DNA of 64,000 nt, from assembly GCF_003086295.3 (NCBI RefSeq), contig NC_092047.1:64522054-64586053 (forward strand), in the 5' to 3' direction. The notes beneath the pieces are model-generated. The model saw nothing but the letters and a program-made list of their open reading frames with translations, had not been told where the DNA came from and did no database searches. Each line of letters begins with the position of its first letter. Position 1 is the stretch's first letter. Below are positions 22,290 to 32,986 of this stretch, piece by piece. Made by a program: the position numbers and the translations under genes. The stretch comes from Arachis hypogaea. Taxonomy: Eukaryota; Streptophyta; Magnoliopsida; Fabales; Fabaceae.

Positions 22290-23741
22290 TGATGAACGGA
22301 TAATTTATACGCTTTTTGGCATTATTTTTACATAGTTTTCAGTATGATTTAGTTAGTTTTTAGTATATTTTTATTAGTTTTTAATTAAAATCACATTTCT
22401 GGACTTTACTATGAGTTTGTGTGTTTTTCTGTGATTTCAGGTAATTTCTGGCTGAAATTGAGGGACTTGAGCAAAAATCAGATTCAGAGGTTGAAGAAGG
22501 ACTGCAGATGCTGTTGGATTCTGACCTCCCTGCACTCATAGTGGATTTTCGGGAGCTACAGAACTCCAAATGGCGCGCTTCCAATTGCGTTGGAAAGTAG
22601 ACATCCAGGGCTTTCCATCAATATATAATAGTCCATACTTTGAATAAGTATTGACGACGTAAACTGGCATTCAACGCCAATTCCATGCTGTAGTCTGGCG
22701 TTCAGCGCCAGAAACAAGTTGCAAAGTGGAGTTCAATGCCAGAAACACGTTACAAACTGGCGTTCAACTCCAAGAATGACCTCTCCACGTGTAAACTTCA
22801 AGCTCAGCCCAAGCACACACTAAGTGGGCCCCAGAAGTGGATTTCTACGTCATTTACTTATTTATGTAAACCCTAGTAACTAGTTTAGTATAAATAGGAC
22901 TTTTTACTATTGTATTTACATCTTTTTGATCATCTTGGGACGTTTAGTTCTTAGATCATGGGGGCTGGCTATTCGGCCATGCCTGAACCTTTCACTTATA
23001 TATTTTTCAACGGTAGAGTTTCTACACACCATAGATTAAGGTGTGGAGCTCTGCTATTCCTCAAAGATTAATGCAAAGTACTACTGTTTTTCTATTCAAT
23101 TCAACTTATTCCGCTTCTAAGATATCCATTCGCACCCAAGAACATGATGAATGTGATGATTATGTGACGCTCATCATCATTCTCACTTATGAACGCGTGC
23201 CTGACAAACACTTCTGTTCTACATGCAAACAAGCTAGTTGACAAACACTTTAGTGACAGACGCAAAAGGAGGGTGAATCCTATTCCAGTATGATCGAGAA
23301 CCTCCAGATGATTAGCCGTGCCATGACAGAGCATTTGGACCATTTTCACAGAGAGGATGGGATGTAGCCATTGACAATGGTGATGCCCTACATAAAGCTT
23401 GCCATGGAAAGGAGTAAGACTGATTGGATGAAGACAGCAGGAAAGCAGAGGTTCAGAGGAATGAAAGCATCTCTATACGCTTATCTGAAATTCTCACCAA
23501 TGATTTACATAAGTATCTCTATCCTTATTTTCTGTTTATTTATTATTATTATTCGAAAACTCCATAACCATTTAATATCCGCCTGACTGAGATTTACAAG
23601 ATGACCATAGCTTACTTCATACCAACAATCTCCGTGGGATCGACCCTTACTCACGTAAGGTTTATTACTTGGACGACCCAGTGCACTTGCTGGTTAGTTG
23701 TGCGAAGTTGTAAAGTTATGTTTGGACCATGGTGTTGTGCA
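22290..23741 (+). repeat. LTR of L, followed by a PBS (FIDEL-like family)
   Basis: 1452 bp, TGATGAACGG...GTTGTGCA. It has degenerate CTGGCGTT palindromes (22663-22772), a TATA box, CCCACTTAGT-type sequence and the U5 block (23634-23700). It is preceded by the 3' signal of L and followed by a PBS and leader, so it is simultaneously a 3' and a 5' LTR. That arrangement is expected after unequal recombination between elements sharing LTRs. Confidence 0.85.
22889..22898 (+). promoter_or_regulatory. TATA box in the L LTR
   Basis: TATAAATAGG at about 600 bp into the LTR, conserved in A (1159-1150). Confidence 0.6.
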
Positions 23742-23749
23742 CCAGGTTT

Positions 23750-23767
23750 TGGCGCCATTGCCAGGGA
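23750..23767 (+). promoter_or_regulatory. Primer binding site after the L LTR
   Basis: TGGCGCCATTGCCAGGGA, two mismatches to the tRNA-Asp complement. Only 44 bp of leader follow before the inverted gag begins at about 23812. Confidence 0.8.
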
Positions 23768-23811
23768 GAGAATGAACAACAAATTTTACAACTTGAGTAA
23801 TAATTTCGCAT

Positions 23812-25110
23812 TACCACTGACCCACCTGTGCCTCCAAATTTCTAATGGAGGACCTTGTTTTAGTCATGAAACTTAGTGTGGTTTTAGATAGATCAGAGAC
23901 TATGGCTGCTAAGCTAGAGAGACTCTGCTCAGAATTCTCTGTCTGTTGCTGAGAAGATGATGAAAAAGGCTTGCTATTGCTAAACCTATTTCTTCCACCA
24001 TTATTGTTGTTGAAGCCTTGATTAGGCTTCTATTGATCCTTCTATGAGAGGTTAGGATGATTCCTCCATGAAGGATTGTAAGTGTTTCCATAGAAATCTC
24101 CCATGAAATTCACTTCTTCCATTCAAGGATTCTCAGGATTATAAGCTTATTCTTTAGAAGATGCTTCTTTAGTACTGCCTGTTGCTGCTTGCATTCCAGA
24201 CAGACTCTGAAAAATCATATTGACTTGCTGAGTTAATATTTTATTCTGAACCAATATGGCCTTCAGAGTATCAATCTCAAGAACTCCTTTCTTCTGAGTT
24301 CCTGGGCTTCTTCAGGAGTCTTTTTCAGATGAAGAGATCCACCAGTAGAGTTGTCCAATGACATCTTGGACAGTTCAGACAGGCCATCATAGAATATGCA
24401 TATGATGCTCAATTCTGAAAGCATGCCAGAAGGACACCTTCTAATCAATTGCTTGTATCTTTCCCAAGCTTCATAGAGGGATTCACCTTCCTTCTGTCTG
24501 AAGGTTTGGACTTCCACTCTAAGCTTACTCAATTTTTGAGGTGGAAAGAACATTGCCAAGAAGGCATTGACTAGCTTTTCCTAAGATTTCAGGCTTTCTT
24601 TAGGTTGTGAGTCCAACCATGTCCTAGCTCTGTCTTTTACAGCAAAAGGAAAGAGCATAAGTCTGTAGACCTCAGGATCAACCCCATGGGTCTTGACAGT
24701 GTCACAGATTTGTAAGAATTCAGCTAAAAACTGATGAAGATCTTCCAATGGAAGTCCATGATACTTGCAATTCTGCTGCATTAGAGAAACTAATTGAGGC
24801 TTAAGCTCGAAGTTGTTTGTTCCAATTGTAGGAATTGAGATTCTCCTTCCACAGAAGTTAGAAGAAGGTGAAATGAAGTCACCAAGCATCTTCCTTGCAT
24901 CTCCACCATTGTTGTTGGGTTCGGCCATGTCTTATTCTTTTTCGAAAAATTCTGTCAGGACCTCTCCAGAGTGTTGCGCTTTAGCTTCTCTTAGCATCCT
25001 CTTCAAGGTCCTTTTAGGTTCCGGATCAGCTTCAACAAGAATGCCTTTGTCCTTGTTCCTGCTCATATGAAAGAGAAGAGAACAAGAAAGTATGGAATCC
25101 TCTATGTCAC
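23812..25110 (-). pseudogene. gag: Type 1 gag fragment, inverted relative to the adjacent LTR
   Basis: Minus strand from the leader (CATAGAGGATTCC) and ATG near 25070 (SRNKDKGILVEADPEP) to RSIRNLEAQVGQ at 23812. It is colinear with L gag: NNFELKPQLVSLMQQN, RTWLDSQPKESLKS, FFPPQKLSKLRVEVQTF, YEAWERYKQL. There are several stops, and a deletion after EEAQE (about 24300) removes some 30 codons. It ends abruptly against + strand leader sequence, so a head-to-head fusion or inversion breakpoint lies at about 23811/23812. Confidence 0.8.
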
Positions 25111-25124
25111 AGTATAACGCCCAG

Positions 25125-25152
25125 CCCTAAACCCTAAACCCTAAACCTTAAA
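25125..25152. repeat. Interstitial telomere-like repeats
   Basis: Three perfect CCCTAAA units (25125-25145) and one CCTTAAA (25146-25152), the Arabidopsis-type plant telomere heptamer. They lie exactly between two copies of the same gag 5' segment. Confidence 0.9.
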
Positions 25153-25437
25153 TCTCAATTGCAGGAATTGAGATGCTCCTTCCACAGAAGTTAGAAGAAG
25201 GTGCAATGAAGTCACCAAGCATCTTCCTTGCATCTCCACCATTGTTGTTGGGTTCGGCCATGTCTTCTTCTTTTTCGAAAAATTCTGTCAGGTCCTCTCC
25301 AAAGTGTTGTGCTTTAGCTTCTCTTAGCTTCCTCTTCAAGGTCCTTTCAGGTTCCGGATCAGCTTCAACAAGAATGCCTTTGTCTTTGTTCCTCCTCATG
25401 TGAAAGAGAAGAAAACAAGAAAGTATGGAATCCTCTA
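25153..25437 (-). pseudogene. gag: Second copy of the gag 5' segment (leader plus about 80 codons)
   Basis: 25164-25437 repeats 24832-25110 at high identity (RRNKDKGILVEADPEP, KEEDMAEPNNNGGDARK, RSISIPAI). The copy stops at the same residue region where the telomere-like tract begins. The left partner lacks only short stretches. This is a direct duplication of about 275 bp with filler. Confidence 0.8.
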
Positions 25438-25449
25438 TGTTGCCCTTTT

Positions 25450-25558
25450 CTGGCGTTGAACGCCAGATAGCTATCCTTACTGGCGTTCAGCGCCCACTGG
25501 ATGCCTCTTTTGGGCGCTGAACGCCCAAAATAGGCTCTTACTGGCGTTTTCTTGCCAG
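25450..25558 (-). repeat. Palindrome array in the B 3' region
   Basis: CTGGCGTTGAACGCCAG (25450-25466), CTGGCGTTCAGCGCCC, TGGGCGCTGAACGCCCA (25511-25527) and CTGGCGTTTTCTTGCCAG (25541-25558), about 30 bp apart. Confidence 0.85.
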
Positions 25559-25765
25559 TGAGCTCTTTTTCTCTATTTTGTGTGCAGATTCCTTCTGTAA
25601 CCCTGTGAACTTATGCAATTGATTCTTTACCTTATTATCAATGAACTTTATATAAACAAATAAAAATAAAAATAGGGCAAAATGCTTAGAGGATTGATGC
25701 CCCATGGCTGGGTTGCCTCCCAGCAAGCGCTTCTTTATTGTCTTTAGCTGGACCTTGCTGAGCTT
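25559..25765 (-). other. 3' non-coding region of B with degenerate double-hairpin module
   Basis: The module lies at 25753-25708, 13 nt after the IN stop: GTC-CAGCTAAA-GAC (weakened first stem) and CTGGG-AGGCAA-CCCAG (second stem, again co-varied). Between it and the palindromes the sequence is AT-rich without genes. Confidence 0.55.
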
Positions 25766-27039
25766 TTAATCTAGCTTCAGCCTTGAGCACTCTTGCTCAA
25801 CGTTGCTTTCTAGATAGTGCTTGATTCTCTGTTCATTGACAATGAACTTCTTATCAGAATCAATATCTTGAAGCTCCACACAACTATATGGTGATACACT
25901 TGTAATCACGGATGGTCCCCTCCACCGGGATTTCAGTTTCCCGGAGAATAGCCTGAGTCTAGAGTTAAATAGCAGAACCTTCTGTCCTGGTTCAAAGATT
26001 CTAGATGACAGCTTTCTATCATGCCACTTTTTTTATTTCTCTTTATAAAGCTTGGCATTTTCGAAAGCAGTGAATCTGAATTCCTCTAGCTCATTTAGCT
26101 GGAGCAATCTTTTTTCTCCTGCTAATTTGGCATCAAAGTTTAGGAATCTGGTTGCCCAGTAGGCTTTATGTTCCAGTTCTACGGGCAGGTGACATGCCTT
26201 ACCATACACAAGTAGGTATGGAGAGGTCCCTATAGGGGTCTTGAATGCTGTTCTGTAAGCCCACAGAGCATCATCCAAGCTCCGTGTCCAATCCTTTCTA
26301 CGGGTGTTTACTGTCCGTTCTAGGATTCTCTTTAATTCTCTGTTAGAGACTTCAGCTTGCCCATTAGTTTGTGGATGATATGGAGTAGCCACCTTGTGGC
26401 GAATTCCATACCGAACCATGGCAGAGTAAAGCTGTTTGTTCCCGAAGTGAGTGCCCCATCACTGATCAGTACTCTAGGGACACCAAACCTGCTAAAGATA
26501 TATTTCTGGAGGAACTTCAGCACTGTTTTAGTATCATTGGTGGGTGTGGCAATGACCTCAACCCATTTTGATACATGGTCAACTGCCACCAAAATATAAG
26601 TGTTTGAGAATGATGGTGTGAAAGGTCCCATGAAGTCAATTCCCCATACGTCAAACAACTCAATCTCCAAGATTCCTTGTTGAGGCATGGCGTAACCATG
26701 GGGCAGATTACCAGCTCTTTGGCAACTGTCACAGTTACGTACAAACTCTCGGGAATCTCTATAGAGTGTGGGCCAATAGAAGCCACATTGGAGGACCTTG
26801 GTGGCTGTTCGCTCACCTCCGAAATGGCCTCCATATTGAGATCCATGGCAATGCCATAGGATCCTCTGTGCTTCTTCTCTAGGAACACACCTACGGATTA
26901 TTCCGTCTGCACATCTCTTAAAGAGATAGGGTTCATCCCACAAGTAGTACTTTGCATCAGTGATTAACTTTTTCTTTTGTTGCCTGTTGTACTCTTTGGG
27001 TATGAACCTTGCAGCTTTATAGTTTGCAATATCGGCAAA
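25766..27039 (-). pseudogene. IN: Integrase domain of B
   Basis: Minus strand after RNase H. It has an HHCC zinc-binding region (CHGSQYGGHFGGERT...CDSCQRAGNL) and a catalytic core with first Asp in [11 protein letters not shown], second Asp in LISDGA and Glu in [13 protein letters not shown]. The C-terminal region shows FNSRLRLFSGKLKSRWRGP and HYLESN. A TAG at 27042-27040 separates it from RNase H. There is a frameshift at about 26420-26470 just after the second Asp, and a TAA at about 26032-26030 near the end of the core. The stop TAA at 25768-25766 is the normal end. It would integrate element cDNA, but this copy is inactive. Confidence 0.85.
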
Positions 27040-28869
27040 CTATGGTGTTTCCTGAATGGCAAATAAATGCTCATCCGGAAAAGTCTCAGAGATCTCAAGA
27101 GAGGGGAGGGACGTCCCTTCTACTGGCTCTATCCGGGACAGATGATCAGCCACTTGGTTCTCTGTCCCTTTTCTGTCTCTTATTTCTATATCAAACGCTT
27201 GCAGAAGCAACACCCATCTGATGAGCCTGGGTTTTGAATCCTGCTTTGTGAGTAGATATTTAAGAGCAGCATGGTCAGTATACACAATCACTTTTGATCC
27301 TACTAAGTATGATCTGAACTTGTCAACGGCATAAACCACTGCAAGTAATTCTTTTTCTGTGGTTGTGTAATTTTTCTGGGCATCATTTAAAACGCGACTA
27401 GCATAATAGATGACGTGCAGAAGCTCGTCATGCCTCTGTCCCAATACTGCACCAATGGCGTGATCACTGGCATCACACATTAGCTCAAATGGTAATGTCC
27501 AGTCTGGTGTAGAAATAACTGGTGCTGTGACCAGCTTAGCTTTCAGCGTTTCAAACGCCTGCAGACACTCTGTGTCAAACACAAATGGCGTGTCAGCAGC
27601 TAGCAGATTGCTTAGAGGTTTTGCAATTTTTGAAAAATCCTTTCTAAACCTCCTATAGAATCCTGCATGCCCCAGAAAGCTTCTGATTGCCTTAACATTG
27701 GCAGGTGGTGGTAATTTTTCAATTACCTCTATTTTTGCTTGATCCACCTCTATTTCCTTGTTTGAGATTTTATGCCCAAGGACAATCCCTTCAGTCACCA
27801 TGAAGTGACATTTTTCCCAGTTTAAGACTAGTTTGGTCTCTTGGCATCTCTTCAGAACAAGTTTCAGGTGATCAAGACAGGAGCTGAATGAGTCTCCATA
27901 TACTGGGAAGTCATCCATGAAGACTTCTAGAAATTTTTCCACCATATCAGAGAAAATAGAGAGCATGCATCTTTGGAAGGTTTTAGGCGCATTACATAGC
28001 CCAAATGGCATCCTTCTATAAGCAAACACTCCAGATGGACATGTGAATGCTGTTTTCTCTTGATCCTGGGGGTCTACTGCAATCTGGTTATCGCCTGAGT
28101 AGCCATCCAAAAAGCAGTAATAATCATGACCTGCCAGTCTTTCTAGCATCTGGTCTATGAATGGTAAAGGAAAATGATCCTTTCTGGTGGCTGTATTGAG
28201 CCTTCTGTAGTCAATACACATGCGCCACCCTGTAACTGTTTTTGTAGGAACCAGTTCATTTTTTTCATTATGAATCACTGTCATGCCTCCCTTTTTTGGG
28301 ACGACTTGGACAGGGCTCACCCAGGGGCTATCAGAAATAGGATAAATAATCCCAGCCTCTAGTAATTTGGTGACCTCTTTCTGCACCACTTCCTTCATGG
28401 CTGGATTTAGCCGCCTCTGGGGTTGAACCACTGGTTTAGCATTATCCTCCAATAAGATTTTGTGCATGCATCTAGCTGGGCTTATGCCCTTAAGGTCACC
28501 TATGGACCACCCAAGAGCTATCTTGTGTGTCCTTAGCACTTGAATAAGTGCTTCCTCTTCCTGTGGATTTAAAGCAGAGCTTATGATCACTGGAAAAGTG
28601 TCACCTTCTCCCAGAAATACATATTTCAGGGATGGTGGTAATGGTTTGAGCTCGGGTTTAGGAGGTTTTTCCTCTTCCAGAGGAAATTTCAGAGGCTCTT
28701 TCATCTCCTCTGAATCCTCCAAATCAGGCTGAACATCTTTAAAGATGTCTTCCAGCTCTGATTCGAGACTCTCAGCCATGTTGATCTCTTCTACCAAAGA
28801 GTCAATAAGATCAACTTTCATGCAGTCTTTTGATGTGTCTGGATGCTGCATGGCTTTGACAGCATTCAA
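27040..28869 (-). pseudogene. RT-RH: Reverse transcriptase and RNase H of B
   Basis: A 609-codon open frame within the polyprotein. The Athila-type RT lead-in [15 protein letters not shown] and [15 protein letters not shown] is followed by [23 protein letters not shown] (usual Y is D here), [13 protein letters not shown] and the catalytic FMDDF near residue 310. RNase H shows [41 protein letters not shown] and [10 protein letters not shown]. It ends at a TAG (W in relatives) at 27042-27040. The first 100 residues are an acidic linker after protease. Confidence 0.9.
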
Positions 28870-29663
28870 CTTAAACTCATCATCATTGACCCTCAGGGTT
28901 ATTTCCCCTTATTGGACATCAATGAGGGTTCGTCCAGTTGCTAGGAAGGGTCTTCCTAGAATGAGAGTAGCACTCTTGTGCTCCTCCATTTCCAGCACTA
29001 CAAAGTCAATGGAAAAGGCGAATGGCCCAACTCTGACAATCATGTCTTCAATCACGCCTGATGGGTATTTAATGGAGCCATCAGCAAGTTAGAGACAAAT
29101 CCGGGTTAGTTTAACTTCTTCAGTTAAGCCAAGCTTTCTGATAGTGGATGCAGGTATTAGGTTGATGCTTGCCCCAAGATCGCATAAAGCTGTCTTGGTG
29201 TAATTACCTTCTAATATGCATGGTATCAGAAAACTCGCAGGGTCTTTAAGCTTTTCAGGAAAGCTTTTTAGAATGACTGCACTGCATTCTTCAGTGAGGA
29301 GAACTCTTTCTGTTTCTCTCCAATCCTTTTTATGACTCAAGATCTCTTTCATGAACTTGGCATAAGAAGGTATTTGCTCAAGTGCCTCTGCAAATAGAAT
29401 CTTTATTTCAAGAGTCCTGAGATAATCTGCAAAGCGAGCAAATTGCTTATCCTGCTCCTCTTTCTGGAGTTTTTGAGGATAAGGTATCTTGGCTTTATAT
29501 TCCTCAACCTTAGTTGCTGTAGGTTTATTGCCTACAGAAGTGGTTGAAGAAGCCTTTTTAGAGGGATTGTCATCAGCACTTGTGTGTGTCTGATCCCTCA
29601 CTGACAATTGAGTGCCAGAGTTAGAAGCTGGAGTGACGTTAGATGCCAACTCATTGTCTGTTC
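28870..29663 (-). pseudogene. PR: Aspartic protease of B
   Basis: Same frame as gag and RT. PYPQKLQKEEQDKQF and FMKEILSHKKDW precede the protease core: ASFLIPCILEG, TALCDLGASINLIPAST (DLG active site) and ATLILGRPFLATGRTLIDVQ. Stops: TAA near 29087 (ICL*LADGS) and near 28898 (DVQ*GEIT), both single-base changes from Gln/Lys-type codons in F. Processes the polyprotein in active relatives. Confidence 0.85.
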
Positions 29664-29867
29664 CTGGCGTCTGAACGTCAGAACTGTGCCCATTTTGGGC
29701 GTTCAACGCTAGATCCTTCCCATTTTAGGCGTTCAACGCCAGATCCTTGCTTGTTTCTGGCGTTGAACGCCAGTCCTTGCTTGTTACTGGCGTTGAACGC
29801 CAGTATTGGGCATAGTCTGGACGTTCAGCGCCAGCCTTCCACCAGATTGCTGACGTTTTAATGCCAG
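29664..29867 (-). repeat. In-frame palindrome array in the gag-PR spacer of B
   Basis: Seven units starting at about 29664, 29696, 29726, 29757, 29787, 29817 and 29850, for example CTGGCGTTGAACGCCAG at 29757-29773 and 29787-29803. They are translated in the polyprotein frame as KDLALNA, WRSTPETSKD and NGHSSDVQTPG. One TAA interrupts the frame at about 29725. F has the same arrangement (50083-50290). Confidence 0.85.
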
Positions 29868-30829
29868 AATTACTTTTCCCTGGGCTCTTACTGTCCTCAG
29901 GTGAATTTTGGATGGTTTGCTCATTCCTTAGCTCTTTGCTGCCTTGAGGTGGGGTATCTAATGTTTTCCCACTTCTTAATTGAACTGCTTGGCATTCTTC
30001 TATTATTTGTCTTGACAGCTGCTGCTTTGTTTGCTTCAATTGTTCTTCCATATTTATATTAGCCATCCTTGTCTCTTGTAGTTTATCCTTGAATTCGGCT
30101 AACTGCTTTGTTAGAAAGTCCAATTGCTGATTGAATTCAGCAGCTTGTTTTACAGGGCTGAGTTCAGCAGTTACTGTTTTAACCTCTTCTTTCATGGAAG
30201 GGTCACTGCTTAGGTACAGATGCTGATTCCTGGCAACTGTATCAATAAGCTCTTGAGCCTCTTCAATTGTCTTTCTCATGTGGATATATCCACCAGCTGA
30301 GTAAGCTAGAGACATCTGAGCTCCTTCTGCAAGCCCATAATAGAAGATGTCTAACTGAACCCACTCTGAAAACATTTCAGAGGGGCATTTTTGTAGCATC
30401 TCTCTGTATCTCTCCCAGGCATCATAAAGAGATTCATTATCTCCTTGTTTAAAGCCTTGGATGTCCAGCCTTAGCTGTATCATCCGTTTTGGGGGAAAGT
30501 ATTGATTCAGGAATTTTTTTGTCAACTGTTTCCATGTCCTTATGCTGGCCTTAGGTTGGTTATTTAACCACCTCTTAGCTTGATCTTTTACAGCAAATAG
30601 AAACAGTAATAGTCTGTAGACATCCTGATCTATTTCCTTATCATGTATTGTGTCAGCAATTTGTAAAAATTGTGCCAGAAACTCTGTAGGTTCTTCCTGT
30701 GGAAGACCGAAACACTGGCAACTTTGCTGCACCATGATATTGAGCTGAGGATTCAACTCAAAGCTACTGACTCCAATGGAGGGTATGCAGATACTACACC
30801 CATATGAATCAATAGAGAGGTTGGCATAT
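29868..30829 (-). pseudogene. gag: gag of B (type 2 gag), main part
   Basis: Minus strand from the C insertion point onward: SSFELNPQLNIMVQQS, GLPQEEPTEFLAQFLQIADT, VYRLLLFLFAVKDQAKRWLN, YFPPKRMIQLRLDIQGF, YDAWERYREML and FYYGLAEGAQMSLAYSAGG form the retrotransposon gag domain. A helical region (LDFLTKQLAEFKDKLQETRM) and AVQLRSGKTL follow. The first 15 codons lie beyond C at 37904-37861. The frame here is open. No zinc knuckle is visible. Confidence 0.85.
30825..30829. repeat. Target-site duplication of C, left copy
   Basis: CATAT, identical to 37856-37860 on the other side of C. Confidence 0.95.
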
Positions 30830-31057
30830 TGATGACATGTCATCATGTCATGTTTTTCTATGCTTTTTCATACAAGAAATTGATAATTAGTGCTTACATA
30901 TTGCATTCTTTTATGCTCAAATAGTATATTTCCTTGATCTTTTAATTTTATAAATTTGGTAGGAAATAAGAAGAAAAAGAAGCACAAAATAAGCTAAAAA
31001 GGAGTAAAAAAGAGCTTTGGGGCACACTTTAAAGTTGGAGCACACTTTGGAGCCTTA

Positions 31058-31081
31058 GGCCACGCTTTTAAAAGCGTGGCC
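31058..31081. repeat. Perfect 24-bp palindrome in the C 5' LTR
   Basis: GGCCACGCTTTT followed directly by its reverse complement AAAAGCGTGGCC. Conserved without change at 36132-36155 in the 3' LTR, despite about 2.5 percent divergence elsewhere. Confidence 0.95.
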
Positions 31082-32000
31082 CATGACCAAATCAAGGAAG
31101 TATGAACAATCAGCACACAAAGCTCAGTTCACTAAGTGAACCTAGCTTTGCCGTACAAGAAAAATGTGCTTGGAGGCAAGAAATTTCGCTAAGTTAAAAT
31201 CTGGGCGTTTACAACATGACCATGCCTCCTTCAAAGGGCAATAACTTGAGCTACAGACGTCCAATTGATGTGCTTCCAGTTGCGTTCGAAATCTGACATT
31301 CAGAGCTTTCCAACGATGTATCATAGTCCATATTTGGCACGAAATTGAGGCACAAGTGAAATGCATCTTTAAGGGCAAAAAATAAGCAAAAAAATCAGCC
31401 AATGCTTCCACCAAGGCTCGAAGGGGGGGGGGGACACAAGGAAAACAAGGAAAGCAAGAAAAGAGTGCTCAGTTCACTTTTCCAACTTAGCTTTTTCGGG
31501 CTCCTCCCCAAAGAAAATCAAAGTGCAACATTTGAAAAAGGCCTCCACCAAAGTTCGAACCCAAGACCCCACACTCAAGCAAGGCGCTACACAAGGGGAG
31601 CTCAGTTGGTTTTCCCAACTGAGCACTACTTCCCCCATCTCCCCACATTTTGGCACGCCCAAAGGCACCAAGGAGCAAGCATGATGCGCAAAAATTTGGC
31701 ACACCAAGGGGCTGGGACGCACAAGTTGACACGGCAAGCAAGGCATTGGAGTGCTCAGTTTGGTTTTCCAACTGAGCCGTCCCCTGGGAGGTGCACTTGG
31801 GCCAAAACTCAACCAAAATTCCATTTAAATTCAATTCTTTACCAAATTGAATCAAGGCCAACCAAACCCATCTCTTTTCAAATTCAAAGCAAGCAAAGCC
31901 CACATCATCACTCAAAGGCACAAGAACAAGCTAGAATTAGGATTTTCATTTAATTTTTTTTTCATTTCAATTTTATTTTATTTCCATTTTGTAAAAAGCC

Positions 32001-32010
32001 TATATAAATG
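32001..32010 (+). promoter_or_regulatory. TATA box in the C 5' LTR
   Basis: TATATAAATG preceded by AAAAAGCC. The 3' LTR has TATATAAAGG at 37071-37080. Confidence 0.65.
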
Positions 32011-32791
32011 CATCACTCTCATTTTCAATAGGGGAGCTCGATTAAAAAGGAGGCTAGCTCCAATAGGGAGTTGTGCACTCTTTAGTTTTCATTTTGCTTT
32101 CTCTCTTAGTTTTCTTTTCTATTTTGAAATTTTGGATTGAGATTGGAAGGAATTCTGTTTTCATTCTCCATCTGCAACTTCTCTTGTTCTTCTTCTGCAA
32201 TTTACTCTTCCATTTTTCACTTTGCAATTGTTCTTGTTGGATCAAGGAAGGATTTGAGATCTAGAATTGTTATCTAGTCTCTTCCACTCCTGAGATCTTG
32301 AACCACTTTTAAATTGCTGCAAAGTAAGCACTGCTTTTCTGTCTTTAAAATTCTTCAAGCAAGTTCCCTTTTCTGTTTAGATCTGTTGCATGATTTTGCA
32401 CCTTTTACTTCTCTGTTTGATTGCTATTTACACTTTCCTGTTAAATTTTAATTTTCAGCACCCACTCCTCTTTATATTTCATGCAATTTACATTTCTTGT
32501 CATTTAAGGTTCTTGCAATTTACATTTCTTGCTCTTTAAGTTTTTGTCTAATTTACTTTCTGCACTTTAATTCCTCTTGTCATTTACTTTCTGTTGTTTC
32601 AACTGTCACTCAAATCACTCAATGTTAGCTTGACTAAACTAATCACCCACTAAAGTTGCTTGATCCATCAATCCCTGTGGGATCGACCTCACTCTAAGTG
32701 AGTTTTACTACTTGATACGACCCGGTACAATTGCCGGTGAGTTTTTGGTGTTTTGGAAATTCATTTTTCCACAAAAATACCATCAAGTTTT

Positions 32792-32809
32792 TGGCGCCGT
32801 TGCCGGAGA
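32792..32809 (+). promoter_or_regulatory. Primer binding site of C
   Basis: TGGCGCCGTTGCCGGAGA, one mismatch to the tRNA-Asp complement, six bases after the LTR. Confidence 0.9.
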
Positions 32810-32986
32810 TTGATTTAGATCAACAATGATTAAGTGGGTGAGATGTCTAGATCAAGCATTCTCTTTATTTTTGTCTTCTGTTTTAAATTGAAACCAAGGT
32901 GTTTGAGTTTTTGCCTCACTAAGAAATTCTCATCTCTGATATGAGTAATTTCAATTTTCCTTGGTGTTGTGTTTACCAAAATTCAA

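Larger units (their letters stand above)
16300..23741 (+). mobile_element. Element L: gag-protease-only Athila-type element with 3' LTR
   Basis: Leader, gag (17875-19174), protease (19175-20188), double-hairpin module, palindrome array, tRNA-Cys-like segment, long 3' region and LTR (22290-23741). RT, RNase H and integrase are absent, and the frame ends cleanly before the usual post-pol module. It therefore looks like a designed non-autonomous partner rather than a random deletion. The 5' LTR is missing at the K/L junction. Confidence 0.75.
30830..32785 (+). repeat. 5' LTR of C
   Basis: 1956 bp from TGATGACATGTCATC to ACCATCA. Contains the 24-bp palindrome (31058-31081), a C-rich block ending near 31840, TATA box (32001-32010), and the U5 block GGGATCGACCTCACTC (32678 onward). 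A G-run at 31426-31434 is longer than in the 3' LTR. Confidence 0.95.

Noticed and set aside
25125..25152. True chromosome end
   Set aside because: Only four heptamers, flanked on both sides by retrotransposon sequence; interstitial.
31402..31953. 183-codon frame in the C LTR (also 36535-36984)
   Set aside because: Present in both LTRs with an indel (the G-run) that alters the start region, low-complexity composition, and comparable open frames on the opposite strand.
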